Shown: positions 1 to 6,175, numbered from the stretch's first letter. The stretch: 10,562 nucleotides of DNA from Pseudomonadota bacterium (GCA_023390955.1 JAEWBW010000064.1:1-10562); one strand, 5' to 3'. The notes: generated from the sequence alone by a model not told the origin. Numbers and translations are program-made.

Positions 1-1
1 C

Positions 2-364
2 ATCGTGCTGCTTCCGGTCATTTTCGCAAGCTTCTGCCTGACCATGCTCGGCATGGTCTGGGTGCTTTCGATCGTCGGAGTCTTCGTGCGCGATCTGCCT
101 TATCTGATCGGGTCGATCATGCCGGCGCTCCTGCTTGCGACACCGCTGTTCTATTCGCCGTCGGATGTATCGGAGAGTGTCCGGCCGCTGCTCTATCTCA
201 ATCCATTGACGTTTTATATCGAGGCGACGCGGGACATCCTGGTCCGGGGTCACCTTCCGAGCTGGTCCAATCTCGCCGGCGCCCTGACGCTTGCCGTGGT
301 CGCGTTCCAGGTTGGCTACGGATTTTTCATCCACATTCGGCATCGGGCCATCGATGCACTCTGA
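2..364 (+). CDS. ABC-2 type polysaccharide transporter permease, C-terminal part (Wzm-like)
   Basis: This is the C-terminal 120 residues of a membrane permease; the reading frame is open to the left edge, so the start lies outside the window. Hydrophobic segments are visible at about residues 2-27, 33-51 and 91-110 of the visible part, with the short loop FVRDLPYLIG, the segment ATPLFYSP and then LLYLNPLTFYIEATRDIL. The loop with an (V/F)RD motif followed by a P-FY-P turn and an N-P-(L/F) segment is typical of the TagG/Wzm/KpsM group of ABC-2 permeases that move lipid-linked polysaccharide across the inner membrane. The stop codon lies 11 bases inside the following ATPase gene, so the two halves of the transporter are co-translated. 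Family assignment is secure; which polysaccharide is exported cannot be read from this fragment. Confidence 0.88.
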   Translation: MVLLPVIFASFCLTMLGMVWVLSIVGVFVRDLPYLIGSIMPALLLATPLFYSPSDVSESVRPLLYLNPLTFYIEATRDILVRGHLPSWSNLAGALTLAVVAFQVGYGFFIHIRHRAIDAL

Positions 365-1661
365 AATCGTCATTCAGACACGTGGGCTGGGTAAGGCGTT
401 CGAGCTTTACCAACGGCCGTTCGATCGCGCCAAGCAGTTTCTCGTGGGCGAGCGCAGGAAGTACTTCGAGGAGTTCTGGGCGGTCCGGGACGTGAATCTC
501 GAGGTTCGCCGTGGGGAAAGCCTCGGCATCATCGGCCGGAACGGTGCCGGCAAGTCGACCTTGCTGCAGCTCATCTGCGGAATCGTTGCGCCCACGAGCG
601 GCACGCTGACGGTTCAGGGCAAGATTGCAACCATGCTGGGACTGGGCGCCGGCTTTTCGTCGGAGCTGAGCGGACGCGAGAACGTCTACATTGCGGCGAC
701 AGCGCTCGGTCTCTCATCGGCCGAGATCAAGAGGCGCTTCGATTCCATCATCGACTTTGCCGGGCTCGGTGCGTTCATTGAGCAGCCGCTGCGCCACTAC
801 TCGAGCGGCATGCAGGCGCGGCTCGCTTTTGCGATCTCCATCCATGTCGATGCCGACATCCTGGTGATCGACGAGGTGCTCAGCGTCGGCGACGCCGCGT
901 TCGGCGCCAGGTGCATGCAGTTCATTCGTGACTTCCAGGCGCGCGGAACGATCCTGCTGGTGTCGCATGATCTCCCGGCGGTCGCCAACGTTTGCAGCCG
1001 CGCCATCTTTGTCGACCAGGGTTTGATCCGGGCCGACAGTTCGCCTGCGGATGTCATCCATGAATATGTATCGTCGACCTATGCGGCCGCGGACACCGGC
1101 GGAATGTTTCGAACGGGGATCGGCGGTGAGCCGGCGGAGGTCGCCGCAACAGCCGACATGCGCGGCGGGGTGCAGCTCAATCCTGACGCTCACTGGTTCG
1201 GCACGCGCGGCGCCACCATCGTCGATGTTGCCTTTACGGACAGCAATCAACGCCCATTGCCACTGGTGCAGGGTGGAGAGCAGGTTCTTCTGAAGATCCG
1301 CGCACGGGCGGAGCGCGACCTGGTGCTGCCCATCGTCGGGTTCATCGTTCATGATCGCATGGGACAGGATGTTTTTGTCAGCAACACGTTTTTATCGCAT
1401 GCGGGTGATCCCGTGAAAATTTCCGCCGGCTCGACATTTGTGGGCGAATTCGGCTTCGAGATGCCGCGGCTGAAAGCCGGGCAGTACTCGTTCTGTGTGT
1501 CGGTCGCCGAAGGCACGCAGGACCGCCACATCCAGCACCACTGGATCAATTCGGCCATCCTGTTCGAGGCTGCCCCGATGGAGCCTGTCTTTGGCGTCTT
1601 CGCGGCTCCGACGCCGCTCAATCGCATTCGGCTGCTCGACGACAGCGAGGCCGTGCGATGA
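354..1661 (+). CDS. Polysaccharide ABC transporter ATP-binding protein with C-terminal sugar-binding domain (Wzt-like)
   Basis: The 435-residue product is the ATPase partner of the upstream permease. Residues 1-240 are the nucleotide-binding domain: Walker A GRNGAGKST (61-69), signature YSSGMQ (149-154), Walker B ILVIDE (169-174) and switch His205 in LLVSHD. The AVRDVNLEVRRGESLGIIG entry and YSSGMQARLAFA signature are those of the Wzt/TagH/KpsT class. Residues about 280-420 form an extra beta-rich domain (RGATIVDVAFTD, VGFIVHDRMGQDVF, FEMPRLKAGQYSFCVSV) matching the Wzt C-terminal domain, which in the O8/O9a-type Wzt proteins recognises the capped non-reducing end of the polysaccharide before export. 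The ATG at 354 was chosen because it starts the usual N-terminus and overlaps the permease stop; an upstream in-frame ATG at 291 would add 21 unrelated residues. No strong Shine-Dalgarno is seen, consistent with coupling. Its stop overlaps rfbC (ATGA). Confidence 0.93.
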   Translation: MHSEIVIQTRGLGKAFELYQRPFDRAKQFLVGERRKYFEEFWAVRDVNLEVRRGESLGIIGRNGAGKSTLLQLICGIVAPTSGTLTVQGKIATMLGLGAGFSSELSGRENVYIAATALGLSSAEIKRRFDSIIDFAGLGAFIEQPLRHYSSGMQARLAFAISIHVDADILVIDEVLSVGDAAFGARCMQFIRDFQARGTILLVSHDLPAVANVCSRAIFVDQGLIRADSSPADVIHEYVSSTYAAADTGGMFRTGIGGEPAEVAATADMRGGVQLNPDAHWFGTRGATIVDVAFTDSNQRPLPLVQGGEQVLLKIRARAERDLVLPIVGFIVHDRMGQDVFVSNTFLSHAGDPVKISAGSTFVGEFGFEMPRLKAGQYSFCVSVAEGTQDRHIQHHWINSAILFEAAPMEPVFGVFAAPTPLNRIRLLDDSEAVR

Positions 1662-2212
1662 ACGTCGTTGTTGCCGACCTCCCGGAAGTTCTGGTCATCG
1701 AACCCAAAGTCTTGGGCGACCAGCGGGGCTTCTTTTTCGAATCCTATCAGGCCGCCCGCTACGCGGATTTCGGCATCCGCCGGCCGTTCGTGCAGGACAA
1801 CATGTCACGGTCGGCCAGAGGCGTGCTGCGGGGGCTGCATCTGCAAAACCCGAGGTCCCAGGGCAAGCTTGTGAGCACGCTGCGCGGTTGTGTGCTCGAT
1901 GTCGCCGTCGACGTGCGCGTCGGAAGTCCAGGCTTCGGACGTCATGTGGCGGTCGAGCTGAGCGAGGAGAACCGCAGGCAATTGTGGGTGCCGCGCGGCT
2001 TTGCGCACGGTTTCCTGGTGCTGTCGGAAACGGCGGATCTGCTCTACAAATGCGACGATCTCTATAGTCCGAACGACGAGATCGCCGTGCGCTGGGACGA
2101 CCCGGCCATCGGAATTTCATGGGGCGTCGAGAATCCGGTGCTGTCCGCCCGGGATGCGGCGGCGCCGCTGCTCGCGCAAATCGCCAATCTCCCCGTCTAC
2201 GGCCAGGTGTGA
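1658..2212 (+). CDS. rfbC: dTDP-4-dehydrorhamnose 3,5-epimerase
   Basis: The 184-residue product (RmlC/RfbC) epimerises C3 and C5 of dTDP-4-dehydro-6-deoxy-glucose, the third step of dTDP-L-rhamnose synthesis in the cytoplasm. It has the full family length and conserved blocks in order: DQRGFFFESY (21-30), QDNMSRSARGVLRGLHLQNP (46-65), QGKLV (68-72), LWVPRGFAHGFLVLSE (109-124) and LLYKCDDLYSP (128-138). The catalytic base is His61 in the GLHLQ motif, paired with Asp166; Lys70 and Tyr130 fill the other active-site positions. These assignments are by family pattern. The ATG overlaps the ATPase stop as ATGA, and the TGA stop shares one base with the rfbD start (TGATG), so translation is coupled on both sides. 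The first two pathway genes (rfbA, rfbB) are not in the window and probably lie upstream or elsewhere. Other epimerases of this fold exist, but the adjacent rfbD supports the rhamnose role. Confidence 0.95.
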   Translation: MNVVVADLPEVLVIEPKVLGDQRGFFFESYQAARYADFGIRRPFVQDNMSRSARGVLRGLHLQNPRSQGKLVSTLRGCVLDVAVDVRVGSPGFGRHVAVELSEENRRQLWVPRGFAHGFLVLSETADLLYKCDDLYSPNDEIAVRWDDPAIGISWGVENPVLSARDAAAPLLAQIANLPVYGQV

Positions 2213-3114
2213 TGCGCATCGTCGTCACCGGCGTCACGGGGCAGGTCGGCAGCGCGCTGACAACGCGGCTCCGTGGCTTCGGCGACGTCATTCCAGCCGA
2301 CCGTTCCGTCCTCGACCTCGCTGAACCCGGCACGCTTGCAGCGGCCCTCGATCGTCTTTCGCCGGACCTGATCGTCAATCCCGCGGCCTACACCGCGGTC
2401 GACCGCGCGGAGGACGAGCGCGAGCTCGCATTCGTCGTCAACGCTGAAGCACCACGCGTGATCGCCCGATGGGCATCGGGCAAGCGCGTTCCGCTGGTTC
2501 ATTTCTCCACCGACTATGTGTTCGATGGGCGGGGCGAGGCGCCATGGCGCGAAAATAGCCGACCGGCTCCGCTGTCGGTCTATGGCGCCAGCAAGCTCGC
2601 CGGCGAAGACGCCGTCCGCGCCGCAGATGGACCGCATCTGATCGTGCGGACCTCCTGGGTTTATGCGGCGACCGGTGCAAATTTCTTGACCACGATCGCG
2701 CGTGCCGCGCGCGAGCGAACGGAGCTGAAGGTGGTCGCCGATCAAATCGGCGCGCCGACTTCGGCGCAGGTCATTGCCGATGCCATCTCCGGCATACTTG
2801 CCTCCTGCGGCACGGACCTCGTCAGGGGCGAAGGCCTCGTGAACATCGCCGCATCGGGCGAGGTCAGCCGGCACGGCTTCGCCGTCCGGATTGTCGATGG
2901 CCTGCGGGCGCGAGGGATCAGGCTTGCGGTCCAATCGATCGTCCCATTGCTGACGGAAGAGTTTCCGGCGAAAGCGAAACGGCCGTGCAATTCCCGACTG
3001 GACCTGACGCGGCTGAACGACGTGTTCGGCCTGATCACTCCGTCTTGGACGGATGCGCTCGATGCTGAGCTCGATCTGCTCGCGCAGGAGATGCGCGTTC
3101 AACAGGAGGCGTAG
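2212..3114 (+). CDS. rfbD: dTDP-4-dehydrorhamnose reductase
   Basis: The 300-residue product (RmlD/RfbD) reduces dTDP-4-dehydro-L-rhamnose to dTDP-L-rhamnose with NAD(P)H. It is a complete short-chain dehydrogenase/reductase of the extended type: dinucleotide-binding GVTGQVG (7-13), NPAAYTAVD (56-64), STDYVFDG (99-106), catalytic YxxxK as YGASK (124-128) and the RmlD-specific end motif RPCNSRLD (257-264). The ATG at 2212 gives the canonical start MRIVVTG and overlaps the rfbC stop by one base; a frame open further upstream (from 2119) would only add residues encoded inside rfbC. It is the last gene of the + strand unit. Its stop lies 8 bases from the stop of the convergent nucleotidyltransferase gene, and no classical terminator with a T-run fits in that gap. 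The product supplies dTDP-rhamnose for the polysaccharide exported by the upstream ABC transporter. Confidence 0.95.
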   Translation: MRIVVTGVTGQVGSALTTRLRGFGDVIPADRSVLDLAEPGTLAAALDRLSPDLIVNPAAYTAVDRAEDERELAFVVNAEAPRVIARWASGKRVPLVHFSTDYVFDGRGEAPWRENSRPAPLSVYGASKLAGEDAVRAADGPHLIVRTSWVYAATGANFLTTIARAARERTELKVVADQIGAPTSAQVIADAISGILASCGTDLVRGEGLVNIAASGEVSRHGFAVRIVDGLRARGIRLAVQSIVPLLTEEFPAKAKRPCNSRLDLTRLNDVFGLITPSWTDALDAELDLLAQEMRVQQEA

Positions 3115-3122
3115 CGCGGAGC

Positions 3123-4265
3123 TCAACGGCGAGAAGACAGGCCTCGCGTCAGCGCCGTGAACGCCTTGGCGATTTCGCGCAACGGCGCCGTCAGCCGCCA
3201 GGACAGCGACGCCGACATCGCGGCCAAGGCACGGCGGCTGTCCGCGAGATCGCTCTTGGTGCGTTCGAGTTCGATCTCGAGATGGCTGGAATGCGTGAGC
3301 AGCCTGTCGCACGTGGTTTGCAGGCGCTCGATCTGGAAGTGAAAGCCATCGCGCGATTCGGTGCCGCGCAACTCCGCCATGGCGTCCTGCCGCGGCGCAT
3401 GGCTCAGTCGCGGCGGGGGCTGGCCGAGCAGTTCGCCGGTCAGGTGCAGATATGTTGCGAGCACGTCGCCGACACCGGCGGCGGAGTACCTGCGGTCGAG
3501 CTCGCCCCAGTCGAGCGCCGCCTCATGGCGCGCGCGCAGCAGCGCGAGATCGACGGCATGGCGAAGCTGGACCTTGTTCAGGGTATAGTGCTCGTGGAAA
3601 ATCTCGCTGTGAAAGATGATGTGGCCGGCGTTCCGCGTCGGCTCCGGAAGCAGCACCCGGTGGCCGCGAAACAGGGCAGGCCGGGCCATCTGGCAAAACC
3701 AGTCCGTTGCGATCACGGCTTCAGTGGACCGGCTGATGACATCGGTGTGCAATTCGACTCCGGCTCCGGTCTCGGGGTCCAGCAGCATCGGTAGGTGGTG
3801 GTGCGTCGGCGGCGATATGGCCGAGTGCTTCGTCTCGAACCCTGCAGCCATGAGCGCTGCGTTGGCCTCGGCCGATCGATCTCTTGGAATCAGAATGTCG
3901 ATGTCGCCGAGGAAGCGCATGGACGGTTGCGGGTAGATGCCCTCGACGAGAAGTGCCGCGCCTTTCAGCAGCAGCGGCTCGATGTCGATGGCGTTGAGCA
4001 AGGCCGCAACGCGCGCCAGCGTCGAAAGGATTTGCTCGTTGCGCTCCCCGTTGAGCGCGAGCGCGGCGTCGAAATATTCGCGGACGTCACCGGGGACGTC
4101 GCGCTCCGGATCGAAGCACACTGCGAGCGCCGGGGTGACGTAGTGGAAGCTCGCGACTTCGACGAACAGCTCCCAGGTGATCTCGGTCGGGGGCATGCGC
4201 GCGCCACCAAGAAGTCCGGCGCGGAGATGAGCGCAGACGGCCAGGAAGGCGTCCGATCGCGTCAT
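3123..4265 (-). CDS. Nucleotidyltransferase-fold protein with C-terminal coiled coil (PF14907-like)
   Basis: The 380-residue product carries the nucleotidyltransferase pattern of the NTP_transf_5 type: LLLKGAALLVEGIYP (98-112) followed by MRFLGDIDILI (116-126), with Lys101, Asp121 and Asp123 as likely ATP/metal-binding residues, and ELHTD (171-175) as the third acidic strand. A HHH at 155-157 and RHAVDLALL (235-243) also fit the family. Members are found beside HPrK-like kinases in some lasso peptide clusters and in polysaccharide loci; substrates are mostly unknown. Residues about 308-350 form a predicted coiled coil and lead into SLSWRLTAPLREI (353-365), a tail seen at the end of many capsule and exopolysaccharide glycosyltransferases. 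That tail is not part of the catalytic fold and suggests membrane- or complex-association at the polysaccharide machinery. The start overlaps the kinase stop as ATGA, so it is coupled to it. The fold is fairly sure; the transferred group and acceptor are unknown. Confidence 0.82.
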   Translation of the reverse strand: MTRSDAFLAVCAHLRAGLLGGARMPPTEITWELFVEVASFHYVTPALAVCFDPERDVPGDVREYFDAALALNGERNEQILSTLARVAALLNAIDIEPLLLKGAALLVEGIYPQPSMRFLGDIDILIPRDRSAEANAALMAAGFETKHSAISPPTHHHLPMLLDPETGAGVELHTDVISRSTEAVIATDWFCQMARPALFRGHRVLLPEPTRNAGHIIFHSEIFHEHYTLNKVQLRHAVDLALLRARHEAALDWGELDRRYSAAGVGDVLATYLHLTGELLGQPPPRLSHAPRQDAMAELRGTESRDGFHFQIERLQTTCDRLLTHSSHLEIELERTKSDLADSRRALAAMSASLSWRLTAPLREIAKAFTALTRGLSSRR

Positions 4266-5422
4266 GCGATCGTCCGTTCGACAAGCGCTACGGCATCATC
4301 GAGCGTGCCGTAAGTGATCGCGTAGGCAGGCATGTCATCGAGCCAGCCGAGCAGGCTTGTCACCCTTGCCTCTGAGATGGGGTAGCCGAGCCAGATCCGG
4401 TCGCCCAGCAGGTTCTGAAGCGCTTCGAATGGCGACAGCTTCCGCTGCTCCGGTGCGGCGCCGGCGACGAATCGCGGAAAAATGAGAGACCGCAATTTCA
4501 CCGGAGGCGCGTCCCACACCCTGGCCGCGGGGATCAGGAGCCGCACCTCGATGCCCATGCCTTTGACCGGGTAGGCGGGAGCATCTCGCAGCTCCGGAAA
4601 GCGCGAGGCCAGAAGCTCGACGCTGCCGGGCTTGATGCTGAGCGGCAGCGGCCACGGTACGATCTCGCCGTTGGGTTCGGATACTGGCACCGTGTCGTCG
4701 CAGAGATAGTCAAAACCCCGATTGACGAGGCCGGCCGCCAGCGTCGTCTTCCCGCTGCCGGACGGCCCGACGAGCGCGAGACCTGCGTCGCCCCGCGCGA
4801 GCGCTGCGCCATGGATGAGTGCACGCCAATCCACGTCGGGGTGGATGGTCTCGAGCACGGCGTGCCACAGGCTGCCGATGAGGAGGCCGCGGTCGCTGGT
4901 GCGCATCCGTTCGACGCCGTCACGGATGAGGACGCCCTCGGTCGACGGTGTCCCCCTGATCTCGATCGTCGTCTGCGGCCGGGCGTGTGGGGTTTTGAGG
5001 TTGGCGAGAAAAAGCCGGACCGATGGCACATCGGTCTCGAGCGCGAATGCGATCGGCGTGCCGGCAATGGTTGACACCCATTCATGGGCCCATCGTGCGG
5101 GAGCAGCAGGATATCCGTCGACGGTGGTGCCGGTCTCGGATGGAGCCGATCTCTCGCCCGCTGCGCCGATGAGGCCTTGCTGACGCCATTGGGTGAGGAT
5201 CGATGCAACGTCGGCCTGGGCGCGCGACCGCGGAATATCCCAGGCCCGTTCGAATTCGGCCGCCACGTCCTCAGCGGACTGCCCGGCCTCGATCAGCTCC
5301 CACGCGAAGCAAGCCGTGTCGTTGTAGGCGAGGAGGCGGTTGGACCTGAGATCGAGAAGCAGCAGGCCACCGGCGACTGGAAACCTGCGGACCCACGCCG
5401 ACGGTCGGACGTCGTCGTTCAA
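4262..5422 (-). CDS. Fusion of PqqD-like peptide-binding domain and HPr-kinase-like domain
   Basis: The 386-residue product has two parts. Residues about 8-88 resemble PqqD, the small winged-helix domain that holds the leader of ribosomally made peptides: LLLLDLRSNRLLAYNDTA (20-37), CFAWELIEAG (38-47) and a helix ending LTQWRQQGLI (76-85). Residues about 110-386 match the HPr kinase/phosphorylase-like fold: GAALARGDAGLALVGPSG (205-222) with Walker A GPSGSGKTT (219-227), then FDYLCDDTVPV (237-247), whose Asp pair fits the metal/catalytic acids. No PTS gene is present, so a regulatory role on HPr is unlikely. Related kinases phosphorylate the C-terminal serine of some lasso peptide precursors. 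The start codon is TTG at 5422; no ATG or GTG in frame lies close upstream. It overlaps the stop of the small peptide gene as TTGA and has no Shine-Dalgarno of its own, so expression should depend on translation of the peptide. TIGRFAM describes an HPr-rel-A system with separate PqqD and kinase proteins; here they are fused. Confidence 0.85.
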   Translation of the reverse strand: MNDDVRPSAWVRRFPVAGGLLLLDLRSNRLLAYNDTACFAWELIEAGQSAEDVAAEFERAWDIPRSRAQADVASILTQWRQQGLIGAAGERSAPSETGTTVDGYPAAPARWAHEWVSTIAGTPIAFALETDVPSVRLFLANLKTPHARPQTTIEIRGTPSTEGVLIRDGVERMRTSDRGLLIGSLWHAVLETIHPDVDWRALIHGAALARGDAGLALVGPSGSGKTTLAAGLVNRGFDYLCDDTVPVSEPNGEIVPWPLPLSIKPGSVELLASRFPELRDAPAYPVKGMGIEVRLLIPAARVWDAPPVKLRSLIFPRFVAGAAPEQRKLSPFEALQNLLGDRIWLGYPISEARVTSLLGWLDDMPAYAITYGTLDDAVALVERTIA

Positions 5423-5577
5423 GATTGGCTTGCCGCGACCGCCTTTTCGCCAAGCAGCATCGCCAGCATCACGGGCGCGGTGTATTGCGCAAAGCGGCCG
5501 AGGGCTTCGCGTCGGGTCGGCCCCTGCGGCTGCTCCGCGGCGTTGCCGTCCACTCCGCGCTCATGATCGTCGTTCAT
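5419..5577 (-). CDS. 52-residue peptide, candidate substrate of the adjacent kinase
   Basis: The 52-residue product has a hydrophilic, acidic N-terminus (residues 1-20), TRREALGRF (21-29), a hydrophobic run TAPVMLAMLLG (33-43) and the tail EKAVAASQS (44-52). The ATG at 5577 was chosen because a G-rich GGGGG lies 8 bases upstream; in-frame alternatives are ATGs at 5598 and 5619 and a GTG at 5676, giving 59, 66 or 85 residues. The last codons overlap the PqqD/HPrK gene (TTGA). The RR motif, hydrophobic core and AxA resemble a Tat signal, but cleavage after AVA would leave only a few residues, so a secreted mature protein is not plausible. A small gene leading a coupled PqqD-kinase-nucleotidyltransferase unit is where a precursor peptide is expected, and its C-terminal Ser52 (and Ser50) are possible phosphorylation sites. 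I do not recognise a characterised family. Being coding is likely; the precursor role is inference. Confidence 0.7.
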   Translation of the reverse strand: MNDDHERGVDGNAAEQPQGPTRREALGRFAQYTAPVMLAMLLGEKAVAASQS

Positions 5578-5610
5578 GACACAACCCCCGCTGCTCATTC
5601 CAGGGAACCA

Positions 5611-5639
5611 TCTATGCATCAGCAAATCCGAGTCCGCAA
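5611..5639 (-). promoter_or_regulatory. Possible sigma-70-like promoter of the peptide-kinase operon
   Basis: On the - strand TTGCGG (5639-5634) and CATAGA (5616-5611) are 17 bases apart, and a transcript would start about 25-30 bases before the ATG at 5577. Both hexamers are poor matches to consensus, so this is a weak candidate only. It is placed here because the 152-base gap 5578-5729 is the only room for an operon promoter. Confidence 0.2.
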
Positions 5640-5691
5640 GCGGTTGGAACCGGCCGGGCTGAGAACGGTCGTTCACGGCCTTCTACCCCTC

Positions 5692-5728
5692 GGGCTTCCG
5701 ATTCTTGGGCTTCCTGTTCTTGAGCTTC
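5692..5728. repeat. 15-base direct tandem repeat, about 2.5 copies
   Basis: On the + strand gggcttccgattctt (5692-5706) is followed by gggcttcctgttctt (5707-5721), 13 of 15 bases identical, and then a partial third copy beginning gagcttc (5722-5728). It lies directly after the stop of the 103-residue gene and upstream of the peptide gene. The 15-base period is a multiple of three, so it could be the remnant of a coding repeat, but no start codon and ribosome site make it part of a convincing gene. Confidence 0.6.
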
Positions 5729-5729
5729 G

Positions 5730-6041
5730 CTAGCGCCTCGCCACCAGCACACCGAGCAGGCAAGCCAGCATCAGCGAAGGCAGCGGCGCTTCGCGGACCA
5801 TGCCGCGGATGATGTCAGGCCAATGCCCGCCGGCTTCGGCTTGCGGCGCCGGCGCAATGCCCCAGCTCGACGCAAGCGTCCTGATCTCGCGTGAGGAGAG
5901 GCGCGAGGCGTCGCGAACGCGGAAGATGGCGGTGTCGAACCGGTCGCGCGGCGCGAGCGTCATCAGCGTTGCGATCGCCGTGCGCAACGTCATCTCGCCA
6001 TAGCCTTGCAGCCTCACTGACTCCTCTGGATCGGACGTCAT
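5730..6041 (-). CDS. Hypothetical 103-residue protein with C-terminal hydrophobic segment
   Basis: The 103-residue product is not recognised. It begins MTSDPEESVRLQGYGEM, has an amphipathic middle part rich in Arg and Asp (RDRFDTAIFRVRDASRLSS, 32-50), and ends in a hydrophobic run PLPSLMLACLLGVLVARR (86-103), which could anchor the C-terminus in the inner membrane. The ATG at 6041 is preceded by a strong GAGGAG ribosome site at the right distance, overlapping the stop of the 37-residue gene, which decides the start; the frame is open to 6224 but that extension is Arg-rich and overlaps the smaller gene. Spacing suggests one operon with the 37-residue gene. Nothing in the sequence gives a function. 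Confidence 0.72.
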   Translation of the reverse strand: MTSDPEESVRLQGYGEMTLRTAIATLMTLAPRDRFDTAIFRVRDASRLSSREIRTLASSWGIAPAPQAEAGGHWPDIIRGMVREAPLPSLMLACLLGVLVARR

Positions 6042-6052
6042 GCGAGCGCTCC

Positions 6053-6166
6053 TCACAATGCGAAATGGCGCGCGATGGTGAAAGCCGCCGTTGCGCACAG
6101 GACGAGCGTGGACACCGCGCCGGCCACGCCGCGCGCGAGATCGGCGCGGGTCAGGTGCCTGGTCAT
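6053..6166 (-). CDS. 37-residue single-span membrane peptide
   Basis: A short open frame starts with ATG at 6166, has GGAG 7 bases upstream, and encodes MTRHLTRADLARGV followed by a hydrophobic stretch (about residues 13-31, AGAVSTLVLCATAAFTIA) and ends RHFAL. The basic N-terminus followed by one hydrophobic span fits a small inner-membrane protein with the N-terminus inside. Its TGA at 6055-6053 lies within the ribosome site of the next gene (103 residues, start 6041), an arrangement typical of coupled genes. It is too short for homology to be judged by eye, and no family is recognised. The evidence is the ribosome site, the coupling and the clean hydrophobic profile. Confidence 0.55.
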   Translation of the reverse strand: MTRHLTRADLARGVAGAVSTLVLCATAAFTIARHFAL

Positions 6167-6175
6167 GATCTTGCT

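Noticed and set aside
714..1352. A 212-residue frame on the - strand inside the ATPase gene.
   Set aside because: Shadow of the Wzt-like gene; no ribosome site and no domain pattern.
2197..3312. A 371-residue frame on the - strand opposite rfbD.
   Set aside because: rfbD has complete catalytic motifs in the other strand; the antisense frame has low-complexity Arg/Asp-rich content and no domain pattern.
4262..5422. Reading the kinase as a true HPr kinase/phosphorylase of the PTS.
   Set aside because: It carries an N-terminal PqqD-like domain, has no HPr or EI gene nearby, and is linked to a peptide and a nucleotidyltransferase.
5419..5577. Reading the 52-residue protein as an ordinary Tat-secreted protein.
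   Set aside because: Cleavage at the AxA near the end would leave almost no mature protein, so the signal-like look cannot be its whole purpose.
3123..5577. Calling the cassette a lasso peptide cluster.
   Set aside because: No asparagine-synthetase-like cyclase, no transglutaminase-like protease and no dedicated exporter are in the window, and the peptide has no Gly/Ala-to-Asp/Glu ring pattern after a threonine-containing leader.
5425..5733. A 102-residue + strand frame ending in a repeated GLPIL/GLPVL stretch.
   Set aside because: It is antisense to the peptide gene and its repeat reflects the 15-base DNA repeat; no ribosome site supports it.
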